The notes beneath the pieces were generated by a model. The model did not search any database. It was given only the letters and a program-made list of their open reading frames with translations, and was not told the DNA's origin. Of a stretch of 64,000 bases of DNA, positions 33,368 through 42,312 are shown in pieces. Position 1 is the stretch's first letter. Each line of letters opens with the position of its first letter. The position numbers and the translations under genes are program-made. The DNA is from Microcella indica (GTDB lineage: Bacteria > Actinomycetota > Actinomycetes > Actinomycetales > Microbacteriaceae), in assembly GCF_013414345.1 (NCBI RefSeq), contig NZ_CP058670.1, positions 1,736,001 through 1,800,000 on the forward strand, read 5' to 3'.

Positions 33368-36042
33368 CGTCGCCGCTGCGCGACCCGGCGGTTCTCGCGG
33401 CCGTGCTCGACAGTGCGATCGCGGACCTCGCCGACATCGCGTTCGTGGTCGACATCGAGGGCACGGTCATCGCGGCGAACAAGACTCTGCTGGCGCGGTC
33501 CGGTCTCTCACGCGACGATGCCATGGGGCAGTCGTTTCTCGACATCATCCATGGCGAAGACCGCACGATCACCAGCGAGCACCTGAATCGCGCACTGCAG
33601 GGCGAGGTGGCGGCGTTCCGCATCGTGAGGACGCTCAACGAGGAAGCCCAGTACGTCTCCGACGTCACGCTGCACCCCGTGCGCGACGGTGACGACGTCG
33701 TGGCAGTGCTCGGCACCGCCCGTGACGTCACCGAGGCCGTCACCGTGGCCCGCGAGCGCGAGTCCGCTGAAGAGCTTCTGCAGATCGCCGGCCGCATGGC
33801 AGGGTTCGGTGGCTGGTCGATGGATGCGAACGACCGGGTTCTGCGACTCTCCGACGAAGCGCGCACGATTCTCGCGATCGCGCCCGACGCGGAGATCGTG
33901 CTCGGCGCGCTGCTCGACGCACAACCTTCTCGCACGCGTGACGAGCTGAGGGGAGCCATGCGCGAATGCCTAGAGGAAGGCCGGGGCTTCGATCTGCAGC
34001 TGAACATCGTGACGATCACCGGCTCGCAGGTCGTCGCGCGCATCCTCGGCCGACCAGAACGCGACCACACGGGGGCGGTCGCGCGCGCGCTCGGCGCCAT
34101 CTGGGACGTGACCGAGGTCGAGGCGGAGAAGGCCAAGCTCGTGGAGTTGGAGGAGCGCTTGACGATTGCGCTCAACACCATCAGCGACGGCATCATGTTC
34201 CTCGACCGCGACTGGATATTCACGTTCGCCAACCCTCGAGCACTCGAGCTCACCGGGAAGTCGGAAGCTGAACTGCTCGGGAAGTCGTACTGGGAGGCCT
34301 TCCCCGAATCGGAAGGGTCCGAGTGGGAGCAGACATACCGTCGCGCCCTCGAGACGGGTGCTCGCCAACAGGTGAGATCGCTGGACGAGAACCGTGACAC
34401 GTGGTTCGACATCACCGCGTATCCCACAGCGTCGGGGCTCGCACTGTACGTGCGCGATGTGACCGAGGACGAGCTCACACGCCAGCGCATGGTCGCGAAC
34501 CAGCGCCGTCTTTCCGACCAAGCCAGATTGCTCGACGCCTCGCGGGACTCGATGATCGTCCGCGGACTAGATCACCGGGTCCAGTACTGGAATCGCGCCG
34601 CGACCGAGCTGTACGGGTGGGACGCTGGCGAGGCCATCGGGCAGCCGATCACCGCGCTCATCTTCGACGACACGACCGCTTTCGACAATGCCACCGCTGC
34701 GGTTCTGCGAGATGGCTTCTGGAGCGGAGCTCTCGAACAACGGGCCAGGGACGGCCGGTCGCTCGTTGTGGACAGTCGTTGGCAGCTCGTGCTGGACGAG
34801 AGCGGTGAGCCCTCTGCGATCTTCGCCGTCAACAGCGACATCACCGAGCAGCGGAAGGCGGAGGAGGCGCGCTTGCGGGCGCAGCGCATGGAGAGCCTCG
34901 GAACGCTCGCCGGAGGGATCGCGCACGATCTCAACAACGTGCTCACGCCCATTCTCATGTCGGTTCAGCTCCTCACGCGCCGCACGCACGACACCGACGA
35001 GCGTCAGATACTCGACGGCATGGAGGCTGCCGTCAAGCGGGGTGCCGACATGATTCGCCAGGTGCTCGCCTTTGCCCGGGGCGTGGAGGGTCGACGCATC
35101 CGCGTCTCCGTCAGCGACCTGCTCGACGATCTCATCGTCTACGCGCGCAATGCGTTGCCGAAGGAGATCACCGTCACGATCGAGCACGATGTCGCCGACG
35201 GAGACACGATGGGCGACCCCACGCAGCTGCTCCAGGTGCTCATCAATCTCGTCACGAACGCCAAGGACGCCATGCCTGAGGGCGGCCAGGTGCGCATCAG
35301 GGCCAGCCGTGTCTCCATCGATGAGCAATACAGGTCAGTCAGCCACTCCGCCTCGCCCGGTGAATACCTCACGATCGAGGTCGAGGATGACGGATTCGGC
35401 ATGCCGCCGGACGTCGTCGCCAAGGTCTTCGAGCCGTTCTTCACGACGAAGGAGCCCGGCCGCGGAACGGGGCTCGGGCTCGCGAGTTCGCTCGCCATCG
35501 TGCGCAGCCACGGAGGCTTCATGCAGGTGTACAGCGAGGAGGGCAATGGGACGAAGTTCCAGGTGGCTCTGCCCGTTGCGGAAGGCGGTGAGGTGTCGCG
35601 ACCTCCCGAGATCGCAGGCGAGGAGCGCGCTCCTCGCGGCGGAGGCGAGCTCATCCTCGTCGTCGACGACGAACCGATGATCGTGAAGGTGACGACGCAG
35701 ACGCTAGAGTCTCACGGCTACCGCGTGGTCACGGCACGAAACGGGCAGGAGGCGATCGACCTCGTCGATCGGGGAGATCACGATATCGACCTCGTGCTCA
35801 CCGACATGATGATGCCCGTCATGGATGGTGCGGCGGCGAGCGCGTACCTCGAGCATCACCGTCCCGAGATACCCATCGTCGCCATGAGCGGGCTCAACTC
35901 CCACGGATCGGCGAAGCGCGCTGTCGGCATGGGCATTGCCCGCTTTCTGCCGAAGCCGTTCACCACGAGCCTTCTCCTCACAACCGTGGCTGAGACCTTG
36001 CGCGGCATCCCGCTCGACCTAGAACAGGAGCACGAGCTGTGA
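33364..36042 (+). CDS. Hybrid histidine kinase, multiple PAS, soluble
   Basis: 892 residues with no membrane segment. Three to four PAS-like domains span about 15-495: one near 15-130, a PAS/PAC with DVTEAV, a third with FLDRDWIFTFANP, and a fourth with LDHRVQYWNRAATELYGW. The HisKA H-box has His521 in GIAHDLNNVL. The HATPase N box is LVTNAKDAMPEGG and the G boxes are DDGFGMP and GRGTGLGL. A C-terminal receiver has Asp814 in LTDMMMPVMDG. It autophosphorylates on His and can pass phosphate to its own receiver and then outward. Its GTGA-overlapping neighbour is a LuxR-type regulator. Confidence 0.95.
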   Translation: MTSPLRDPAVLAAVLDSAIADLADIAFVVDIEGTVIAANKTLLARSGLSRDDAMGQSFLDIIHGEDRTITSEHLNRALQGEVAAFRIVRTLNEEAQYVSDVTLHPVRDGDDVVAVLGTARDVTEAVTVARERESAEELLQIAGRMAGFGGWSMDANDRVLRLSDEARTILAIAPDAEIVLGALLDAQPSRTRDELRGAMRECLEEGRGFDLQLNIVTITGSQVVARILGRPERDHTGAVARALGAIWDVTEVEAEKAKLVELEERLTIALNTISDGIMFLDRDWIFTFANPRALELTGKSEAELLGKSYWEAFPESEGSEWEQTYRRALETGARQQVRSLDENRDTWFDITAYPTASGLALYVRDVTEDELTRQRMVANQRRLSDQARLLDASRDSMIVRGLDHRVQYWNRAATELYGWDAGEAIGQPITALIFDDTTAFDNATAAVLRDGFWSGALEQRARDGRSLVVDSRWQLVLDESGEPSAIFAVNSDITEQRKAEEARLRAQRMESLGTLAGGIAHDLNNVLTPILMSVQLLTRRTHDTDERQILDGMEAAVKRGADMIRQVLAFARGVEGRRIRVSVSDLLDDLIVYARNALPKEITVTIEHDVADGDTMGDPTQLLQVLINLVTNAKDAMPEGGQVRIRASRVSIDEQYRSVSHSASPGEYLTIEVEDDGFGMPPDVVAKVFEPFFTTKEPGRGTGLGLASSLAIVRSHGGFMQVYSEEGNGTKFQVALPVAEGGEVSRPPEIAGEERAPRGGGELILVVDDEPMIVKVTTQTLESHGYRVVTARNGQEAIDLVDRGDHDIDLVLTDMMMPVMDGAAASAYLEHHRPEIPIVAMSGLNSHGSAKRAVGMGIARFLPKPFTTSLLLTTVAETLRGIPLDLEQEHEL

Positions 36043-36698
36043 CCGATTCCGAGAGCCGCGCTCTGCGGGTAGTCGTCGCCGACGACGACCCCTTCACCCT
36101 GTCTCTCGTCACGGGCGGGCTCGAAGCGCAAGGCTTCGACGTGACCTCAGCGACGAGCGCTGAGGAGGCCCTCAGTGCCGTCGCCCGCGTCGACCCTCAC
36201 GCCCTCGTGAGCGACCTCAACTTCGGGCCGGGCCGGACGGGTGCCGCACTCCTCGATCGTGTCGCCGAAGAGTTCCCCTGGATCGGGCTCGTCGTACTGA
36301 CCTCCCACCGCTCCCCCGAGCTTGCCGTGCCCAACCCCGAGCTCATACCGGCGAGCGTCGTCTACCTCGTGAAATCGCAACTGAGCCGCGTCGACGAGCT
36401 CGCCGGCGCCGTTCACCGGGCGATCAGCGGCCAGATCGACGCAGACGTGGTGCGTGACGACGACGATGTGCCCACCGTGACCGCCGCGCAGGCGGAGGTG
36501 CTGCGCATGCTCGCCGAGGGTGCGTCGACGCGCGCGCTCGCCGAGCACCGAGGGACGACGGTGCGCGCGGTGGAGACGATGCTCAATCGCCTCTTCCTCG
36601 CGCTGGGCCTCGACACGGGCGAGAACGCGAGCCCCCGGGTCGCCGCGGTCACCCTGTGGCAGCGCGGAGGCATCCGCGTGCGTCGGGCGGGCGACTGA
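36039..36698 (+). CDS. Response regulator with receiver and LuxR-type HTH
   Basis: 219 residues. The receiver has VVADDDPF, phospho-acceptor Asp59 in VSDLNFGPGRTG, and a Lys in YLVKSQL. The C-terminal HTH reads TAAQAEVLRMLAEGASTRALAEHRGTTVRAVETMLNRLF, a diverged LuxR helix-turn-helix (about 146-185). The GTG start overlaps the hybrid kinase stop by four bases. It is the only DNA-binding member of the cluster, so it is the likely output of the relay. Confidence 0.9.
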   Translation: MTDSESRALRVVVADDDPFTLSLVTGGLEAQGFDVTSATSAEEALSAVARVDPHALVSDLNFGPGRTGAALLDRVAEEFPWIGLVVLTSHRSPELAVPNPELIPASVVYLVKSQLSRVDELAGAVHRAISGQIDADVVRDDDDVPTVTAAQAEVLRMLAEGASTRALAEHRGTTVRAVETMLNRLFLALGLDTGENASPRVAAVTLWQRGGIRVRRAGD

Positions 36699-36726
36699 TC
36701 CGAGGGCCCAGCATCATCGGCAGTAC

Positions 36727-37221
36727 CTAGAACGGGGTCGCGGCAAGCGCCTCCTGCCCGCTCTGGTCCGCTGACTCCTCGGCGGGCGACGCATCCTCCT
36801 CGGTCGGCCCCTGGGCGGTCCCGTCACTCGACTCCGAAGGGTCATCACGCGTCGTGCTCTTGGCGATGACGCTGCGCGTGAAGGTCGCGCGGCCCCAGGT
36901 GAGGTCGTGCCCGATCGCGTCGGCGTCGATCTCGATCGACGTGCCCGATTTCTCGTCGGTCTCCCAGTCGCGGATGCGCACGCGCCCCGTGACGATCACG
37001 CGCTGCCCCTTCTCGAGTGAGGTCGCCACGTGAGTGCCGAGCTGTCGGAAGGCGGTCACGGTGTACCAGTTCGTGTCGCCGTCGATCCAGGCGTTCTGGC
37101 CGCGGTCGAAGCGGCGCTGGTTCGAGGCGAGGCGAAAACTCGTGATCGTGAGCCCCTCGCTCGTGACGATATGACGAGGGTTCGTCGCGACGAGCCCCGT
37201 GAGCGTGATGGTGTCGGTCAT
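36727..37221 (-). CDS. Single-stranded DNA-binding protein, short paralogue
   Basis: 164 residues. One OB fold (about 1-110) with ITLTGLVATNP, WYTVTAFRQLGTHVATSLEKGQRVIVTGRVRIRDWE. The tail is acidic and Ser/Glu/Gln-rich but lacks the DDxPF tip that binds partners; it ends ATPF with Ala-Thr before Pro-Phe. The N-terminus is less conserved than in the essential Ssb, and no rpsF/rpsR neighbours are present, so this resembles SsbB-type accessory proteins linked to competence or recombination. It lies head-to-head with the second hybrid kinase. GGAGGA precedes the ATG. Confidence 0.9.
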   Translation of the reverse strand: MTDTITLTGLVATNPRHIVTSEGLTITSFRLASNQRRFDRGQNAWIDGDTNWYTVTAFRQLGTHVATSLEKGQRVIVTGRVRIRDWETDEKSGTSIEIDADAIGHDLTWGRATFTRSVIAKSTTRDDPSESSDGTAQGPTEEDASPAEESADQSGQEALAATPF

Positions 37222-37248
37222 GGTGTCCTCCGGTCTGCCAATGGTGGG

Positions 37249-37292
37249 CGAGACGCCGGACGGTTCGTGCCGGAAGAGCGCCCGGCGTCTCG
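37249..37292. repeat. 11-bp perfect inverted repeat in the ssb/hybrid-kinase spacer
   Basis: CGAGACGCCGG (37249-37259) is repeated inverted as CCGGCGTCTCG (37282-37292) with 22 bases between. It lies in the 202-base divergent region, in the upstream or leader region of ssb. It could be an operator or an RNA hairpin. Confidence 0.5.
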
Positions 37293-37411
37293 TACCGGAG
37301 AGTGTGGTGGGTCGGGAACCATGCAGAGAGGAGACGCAGCGGCCTGCGGAGGCACGACCGCCACGCGCAACCTGGGGAGGAACGGCCGGGCGGGACCGTC
37401 GAGGCGCGCCC

Positions 37412-37417
37412 TAGACT
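37412..37417 (+). promoter_or_regulatory. Leaderless-type -10 of the second hybrid kinase
   Basis: TAGACT ends six bases before the ATG at 37424. Confidence 0.6.
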
Positions 37418-37423
37418 GGGGCG

Positions 37424-39349
37424 ATGTCGAACCACACGCCGGATCGACACGTCGATGGTGATGCCCCCAGCCCGGTCGACTGGTCCGCGACCCCCGAGCA
37501 GGTGCGCTCCTCGATCGAGCAGTTTCCGCACCCGGTGGTGCTCGTCACCCCGGACTGGCGCATCAGCTTCGCCAATGCCGCCGCCATCGCGCAGGCCGGT
37601 GTTCCGACCCACGTCCTGACACGCGACGCCATCTGGGAGATCTACCCCGAACTCGCCACGGAAGCCTTCCGTCCCGCGCACGAACGAGCGATGCACGAAC
37701 GTGAGTCCGCGAGCGTGAGGGCTTTCAGCGAGCACTACGAAGCATGGTTCGAGATCACGGTGCACCCGATCGACGGCGGCATCGCCAGCTATCTGCGAGA
37801 TGTCACGCGAGACCAGCTCACGCGCCTCAAGCTCGAGGAGAGCATCCGGAGCCTTCGAGAGCAGGCGGCACTCCTCGATGCCACGCGCGATGCGATGATC
37901 GTGCGCGACCTGGATCACACGATCCGCTACTGGAACAGTGGGGCGAGCGCGATGTACGGCTGGAGTGCCGATGAGGCCATCGGCCGTTCGGCACGAGACA
38001 TGCTGTATCACGACGTGCGCGAGTTCGACTCGAGCTGCACCGCGGTACTGCGCGACGGCTACTGGTCAGGGGAGATCCGTGAGCGCGCGCAGGACAACCG
38101 TCTCATCGTCGGAGATGGACGGTGGCATCTTCTGCAGGATGACGAGGGTGACCCCATCGGCATCTTCACGGTGACGTCGGATATCACCGACTTTCGGCGG
38201 GTGGAAGACATGCGCGAGCGCGCGCAACGCATGGAGAGCCTCGGCACTCTCGCCGGCGGCATCGCCCACGACCTCAACAATGTGCTCACACCGCTCCTCC
38301 TCGCTACCCAGGTGCTGCTCGCCGACGACCGCAGCGACCGCGATCGGGAGATGCTGACCACCATCGAGAAGAGCGCACGGCGAGGCGCCACGATGATCCG
38401 TCAGATGCTGACGTTCGCCCGTGGAGTGGATGTCGAGCGTGCGCCCATCGACCTCGCCGATCTGCTCGCCGAGGCGCACCGGTTCGCGCGCGACACCCTG
38501 CCGGACTCGGTCGACATACTCGTGCGGCACGAGGCGCGCCACGGCACGCTCGGCAGCACCACCCACCTCATGCAGGTGGTGCAGAACCTCATCCTCAACG
38601 CCCGCGACGCCATGCCCGACGGCGGCACCTTGACGCTCGCCACGCACAGCGGCTCGCCGCACGAGCCGCCCGAGCACGACCCCCTGCCGCACGCGGTGCT
38701 GGAGAAGGACCACGTGGCGCTCTCCATCATCGATAGCGGCGTCGGCATGACTCCCGAGATCGTCGAACGGCTGTGGGAGCCCTTCTTCACCACCAAGCCA
38801 CTCGGCGAAGGCACGGGGTTGGGCCTGCCGACCTCCGCCGCGATCATCGAGCGCCACGACGGCCGAATATCCGTGCGCACCGAGCCAGGGAGAGGTACGC
38901 GATTCGATATCGTCCTCCCCGCGGCCGAGCTCGCCCCCGCCTCAGCGGAGCGCGATGATGATGCCGTGCCGGGCCACGGCGAGACGATCCTCGTCGTCGA
39001 CGACGAGCCCCTCATCCTGGCCACCACGGCGGAGGCGCTGCAGGCCCACGACTACCGCGTGCTGACCACGAACGACGGGCACGAGGCGCTGCGCATCCTC
39101 CGCGACGACGGTCACCGCATCGATCTGGTCTTGACCGACATGATGATGCCGGGCTTCGACGGGGCCTCCCACGCCGCGCATATCGCCGCGTCACCCCACG
39201 ACATCCCCGTGCTCGCCGCGAGCGGACTCGCCGCAGGCGCCGAGCTCATCCCGAGCGCCACGAGCGGCATCACCGCATTCCTCGCCAAGCCGTACACGGT
39301 GCCGACCCTGCTCGGCGCGGTGCGGCTCGCCCTCGACGGCACCGCGTGA
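37424..39349 (+). CDS. Hybrid histidine kinase, two PAS domains, soluble
   Basis: 641 residues, a shorter paralogue of the first hybrid kinase. Two PAS domains (about 20-130 and 145-260, the second with LDHTIRYWNSGASAMYGW) precede a HisKA domain with His282 in GIAHDLNNVL, an HATPase domain (NLILNARDAMPDGG, DSGVGMTPE, GEGTGLGLP) and a C-terminal receiver with Asp572 in LTDMMMPGFDG. The second PAS, H-box and receiver are nearly identical in key words to the first kinase, which indicates duplication. It has its own leaderless promoter. No cognate DNA-binding partner lies downstream; the receiver-only and LuxR proteins upstream may serve both kinases. Confidence 0.95.
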   Translation: MSNHTPDRHVDGDAPSPVDWSATPEQVRSSIEQFPHPVVLVTPDWRISFANAAAIAQAGVPTHVLTRDAIWEIYPELATEAFRPAHERAMHERESASVRAFSEHYEAWFEITVHPIDGGIASYLRDVTRDQLTRLKLEESIRSLREQAALLDATRDAMIVRDLDHTIRYWNSGASAMYGWSADEAIGRSARDMLYHDVREFDSSCTAVLRDGYWSGEIRERAQDNRLIVGDGRWHLLQDDEGDPIGIFTVTSDITDFRRVEDMRERAQRMESLGTLAGGIAHDLNNVLTPLLLATQVLLADDRSDRDREMLTTIEKSARRGATMIRQMLTFARGVDVERAPIDLADLLAEAHRFARDTLPDSVDILVRHEARHGTLGSTTHLMQVVQNLILNARDAMPDGGTLTLATHSGSPHEPPEHDPLPHAVLEKDHVALSIIDSGVGMTPEIVERLWEPFFTTKPLGEGTGLGLPTSAAIIERHDGRISVRTEPGRGTRFDIVLPAAELAPASAERDDDAVPGHGETILVVDDEPLILATTAEALQAHDYRVLTTNDGHEALRILRDDGHRIDLVLTDMMMPGFDGASHAAHIAASPHDIPVLAASGLAAGAELIPSATSGITAFLAKPYTVPTLLGAVRLALDGTA

Positions 39350-39368
39350 TGCTGCGCGAGCGTGTCGC

Positions 39369-39581
39369 CTAGTGCTCCGTGAAGTCGGGTCGCTCAGCAC
39401 CCGGCCCCAGCGCGGCGTGCAGCGCGCGCTTGGCGACATCGAGCGATTCGTACGGCCCGCGCCGGGCATCCTCACCGGGCAGTGACACGTAGAAATCGTC
39501 ACCGCTGCGCTGAACGGAGCCGACGGCTCCCGCGGGGCCGTGCGCGGCCCACGTCTGGTCGATCTCGATCGGTGTGCTCAT
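39369..39581 (-). CDS. Small conserved protein of unknown function
   Basis: 70 residues, acidic, with the pattern IEIDQTWAAHGPAGAVGSV, DDFYVSLPGEDARRGPYESLDVAKRAL. The last part looks like a short alpha helix after a beta hairpin. I recall similar small proteins from the same bacterial group but no function. The ATG is preceded by GGGAG at a good distance. It lies 19 bases from the convergent hybrid kinase end. Confidence 0.78.
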   Translation of the reverse strand: MSTPIEIDQTWAAHGPAGAVGSVQRSGDDFYVSLPGEDARRGPYESLDVAKRALHAALGPGAERPDFTEH

Positions 39582-39673
39582 GGTGCGCTCCCTTCGGTCG
39601 ATGGACGCCTCGTGGTGCGTGATACGAGAATACGCCTGAAGGCGGGCGCCTGTCGAGGGCGCCGAGGAGTCTC

Positions 39674-40201
39674 TCAGCGCGCCTTCACGTACGGCGCGTA
39701 GGCCTTGCGCACCTTGTTGACCTTCGGCAGGGCGACCGCGAGGCAGTACCCCTGGCCGGGGTTCTTCGCGAAGAAGTCCTGGTGGTAGTCCTCGGCGATG
39801 ATGTAGCGGCCGAGTGGCGAGATCTCCGTCACGATGCCGCCATCCCAGATCTCGGATGCGCGGTCGCGGGCCGCCTCGAACAGCACCTTCTGCTCCTCAT
39901 CGGCGTAGAACATCGCCGAGCGGTACTGCGTGCCCACATCGTTGCCCTGCCGGTTCAGCTGGCGAGGGTCGTGGAGCGTGAAGAAGACGTCGAGGATGAC
40001 GTCGGCGGGCACGACATCGGGGTCGAAGGTCACGGCAACAGCCTCGGCGTGCCCCGTCGAGCCGGTGCAGACGAGTTCGTAGCTGGGGTTCTCGACGTGA
40101 CCGCCCGTGTAGCCCGAGACGACGTCGGAGACGCCCTCGATCGTGCGGTAGACGGCGTCGAGGCACCAGAAGCAGCCTCCGGCGAGGTGGAATGTGCGCA
40201 T
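39674..40201 (-). CDS. msrA: Peptide-methionine (S)-S-oxide reductase MsrA
   Basis: 175 residues. The active-site GGCFWCLDA (catalytic Cys near residue 10) and the downstream SGYTGG, TGHAEAV, and QYRSAMFY signatures are complete. It reduces methionine-S-sulfoxide in proteins. A leaderless TACACT lies six bases from the ATG, divergent from the aldo/keto reductase promoter 40 bases away. Confidence 0.96.
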   Translation of the reverse strand: MRTFHLAGGCFWCLDAVYRTIEGVSDVVSGYTGGHVENPSYELVCTGSTGHAEAVAVTFDPDVVPADVILDVFFTLHDPRQLNRQGNDVGTQYRSAMFYADEEQKVLFEAARDRASEIWDGGIVTEISPLGRYIIAEDYHQDFFAKNPGQGYCLAVALPKVNKVRKAYAPYVKAR

Positions 40202-40207
40202 GGAGCG

Positions 40208-40213
40208 AGTGTA
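40208..40213 (-). promoter_or_regulatory. Leaderless-type -10 of msrA
   Basis: TACACT on the minus strand, six bases before the ATG at 40201. Confidence 0.55.
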
Positions 40214-40252
40214 CGACCGTCGCCCGTGCACGGGCCGAGCGCTCCCCGGTCG

Positions 40253-40258
40253 TACGCT
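40253..40258 (+). promoter_or_regulatory. Leaderless-type -10 of the aldo/keto reductase gene
   Basis: TACGCT ends six bases before the ATG at 40265. Confidence 0.55.
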
Positions 40259-40264
40259 GGACGC

Positions 40265-41284
40265 ATGCCCACCGAACACACGCCGTACGCCGCCGCCGAT
40301 GACCGCTACGACCAGCTCGAGTACGCCCGCGTCGGGCGGAGCGGCCTGAAGCTTCCGCGCATCTCGCTGGGGCTGTGGAACAACTTCGGCGACGACAAGC
40401 CGATCGAGACGCAGCGCGCGATCCCGCGCCGCGCCTTCGACCGCGGCGTGACGCACTTCGACCTCGCCAACAACTACGGCCCGCCCGCCGGCAGCGCCGA
40501 GAGCAACTTCGGCCGCATCCTCGCCGAAGACTTCCTGCCGTACCGCGACGAGCTCGTCATCTCGTCGAAGGCCGGCTACTTCATGTGGGAGGGGCCCTAC
40601 GGCGAGTGGGGCTCGCGCAAGTACCTGCTGAACTCCCTCGACGCGAGCCTCAGCCGCCTCGGCCTCGACCATGTGGACATCTTCTACTCGCACCGCCCCG
40701 ACCCTGACACCCCGCTCGAGGAGACCATGGGGGCGCTCGCCACCGCGGTCACGAGCGGCAAGGCGCTCTACGTCGGCATCTCGAACTACGACGCTGATCA
40801 GACGCGCGAGGCGCACCGCATTCTCGGTGAGCTCGGCATCCCCCTCGTCATCCATCAGCCCCGCTACAACATGTTCGACCGGCGCATGGAGGACGGGCTC
40901 CTGGATGCTCTGGCCGACCTCGAACTGGGCAGCATCGTGTTCTCCCCCCTCGCGCAGGGCCTGCTCACCAACCGATACCTCGACGGCATTCCCGCCGACT
41001 CGCGTGCCGCCGAGGGTCGCTGGATCTCGAGCGACACCATCGACGACACGTATCTCGGGCACGCACGGGCCCTCAACGCGATCGCGGAGGCCCGTGGGCA
41101 GTCGCTCGCGCAGATGTCCCTGCTGTGGGTGCTGCGGCACCCGCAGGTCACGAGCGCCCTCATCGGTGCGAGCAGCGTGCGCCAGCTGGACGACAGTCTC
41201 GACGCGCTCCACGGCGACGCGCTGACCGACGACGAGATCGCGGCGATCGAGCCGCACGCCGTGCACGGCATCGGCATCCGGTAG
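40265..41284 (+). CDS. Aldo/keto reductase, YghZ-like (AKR14 type)
   Basis: 339 residues. Barrel motifs: THFDLANNYGPPAGSAESNFG (with the catalytic Asp and Tyr), VISSKAGY (Lys), DIFYSHRPDP (His), and the NADPH-binding end ALIGASSVRQLDDSLDAL. The YGPPAGSAE and MWEGPYGEWGSRKYLL phrases are diagnostic for the YghZ/L-glyceraldehyde-3-phosphate reductase group, which also reduces methylglyoxal. It is followed eight bases later by an EamA exporter gene, probably co-transcribed. Confidence 0.94.
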   Translation: MPTEHTPYAAADDRYDQLEYARVGRSGLKLPRISLGLWNNFGDDKPIETQRAIPRRAFDRGVTHFDLANNYGPPAGSAESNFGRILAEDFLPYRDELVISSKAGYFMWEGPYGEWGSRKYLLNSLDASLSRLGLDHVDIFYSHRPDPDTPLEETMGALATAVTSGKALYVGISNYDADQTREAHRILGELGIPLVIHQPRYNMFDRRMEDGLLDALADLELGSIVFSPLAQGLLTNRYLDGIPADSRAAEGRWISSDTIDDTYLGHARALNAIAEARGQSLAQMSLLWVLRHPQVTSALIGASSVRQLDDSLDALHGDALTDDEIAAIEPHAVHGIGIR

Positions 41285-41291
41285 CCCGACG

Positions 41292-42257
41292 GTGGGATAC
41301 GTCTACGCGCTGCTCGCGGCAGTGCTGTTCGGCGCGAACGGCAGCGTCACGAAGCTCATCATGGAGGCGGGTCTCACCCCCGCGCAGGTGACGCAGTTCC
41401 GCCTCGTGGGCGCCGCGCTCATCGCTGGCGCTGTGCTGCTCGCGATCGACCGTCGCGCCTTCCGCATGCCGCGCCGGCAGTGGCCGATCATGATCGTCCT
41501 GGGCGTCGTCGGGGTCGCCTTCCTGCAGGGAACCTACGCAGCCGCCGTGCAGCTGCTGCCGGTCGGCATCGCTCTGCTGCTCGAGTACCTGGCGGTGCTC
41601 CTCGTCGCCCTCGTGGCGTTCTTCTTCTTCCATGAGAAGGTCAAGGCGCGGCTGTGGGCCGCGATCGGCCTGGTGCTCGTGGGGCTTGCCGTGGTCGCCC
41701 AGGTGTGGGCGAGCACGCTCAACGCGCTCGGCGTGCTCTTCGGCCTCGCGGCCGCGATCTGCCTCGCCACCTACTTCCTCGTGGGCGAGAAGCAGGTCGT
41801 GCGCACCTCGCCGCTCGCCGTGTCGTTCTGGACGATGTCGTTCGCCGCGATCTTCTGGGCGTTCGTGAGCGGCTGGTGGCAGCTCGACCCGACGGTGTTC
41901 ACGGCTCACGTGGACCTCGGCGGCCAGGGTGCGGAGCTTCTCGTACCGATGTGGCTGCCGCTCGCCTGGAACGTCGCGCTCGGGTCGTTCGCCCCCTTCA
42001 TGCTGAGCCTCGCCTCGCTGCGGTACCTGACGGCGACAGCGGCGGGCGTCGTCGCCTCCTCAGAAGTGGTCTTCGCCTTCGCCGTCGCATGGGTGTGGCT
42101 CGGCGAGACCCTCGGGCTCGTGCAGATCGTCGGCGCCGCGGTCGTGCTCGCGGGGATCATCCTCGCTCAGACGGCCCGCAGCACGAAGACGGTCGTCGAC
42201 GCCGATCTGGCCCTCAATACGGGGCCGATCACGACCGTCGACGTATCCCCTCGCTGA
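41292..42257 (+). CDS. EamA/DMT-superfamily transporter
   Basis: 321 residues with about ten membrane segments in two EamA repeats (about 1-140 and 150-285), starting YVYALLAAVLFGANGSVTKL. The second repeat ends with the family signature SSEVVFAFAVAWVWLGE. Members export amino acids, metabolites or drugs; the substrate is unknown. GTG start eight bases after the aldo/keto reductase stop. Confidence 0.92.
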   Translation: MGYVYALLAAVLFGANGSVTKLIMEAGLTPAQVTQFRLVGAALIAGAVLLAIDRRAFRMPRRQWPIMIVLGVVGVAFLQGTYAAAVQLLPVGIALLLEYLAVLLVALVAFFFFHEKVKARLWAAIGLVLVGLAVVAQVWASTLNALGVLFGLAAAICLATYFLVGEKQVVRTSPLAVSFWTMSFAAIFWAFVSGWWQLDPTVFTAHVDLGGQGAELLVPMWLPLAWNVALGSFAPFMLSLASLRYLTATAAGVVASSEVVFAFAVAWVWLGETLGLVQIVGAAVVLAGIILAQTARSTKTVVDADLALNTGPITTVDVSPR

Positions 42258-42299
42258 CCTTTCGTCAGCTCGGGGCTCGCCACGACCCCCGTTCGGGGG

Positions 42300-42305
42300 T
42301 ACAGT
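42300..42305 (+). promoter_or_regulatory. Leaderless-type -10 for the 271-residue membrane-anchored protein
   Basis: TACAGT ends seven bases before the ATG at 42313 and favours that start over the GTG nine bases earlier, which overlaps the box itself. Confidence 0.5.
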
Positions 42306-42312
42306 GCAGGGC

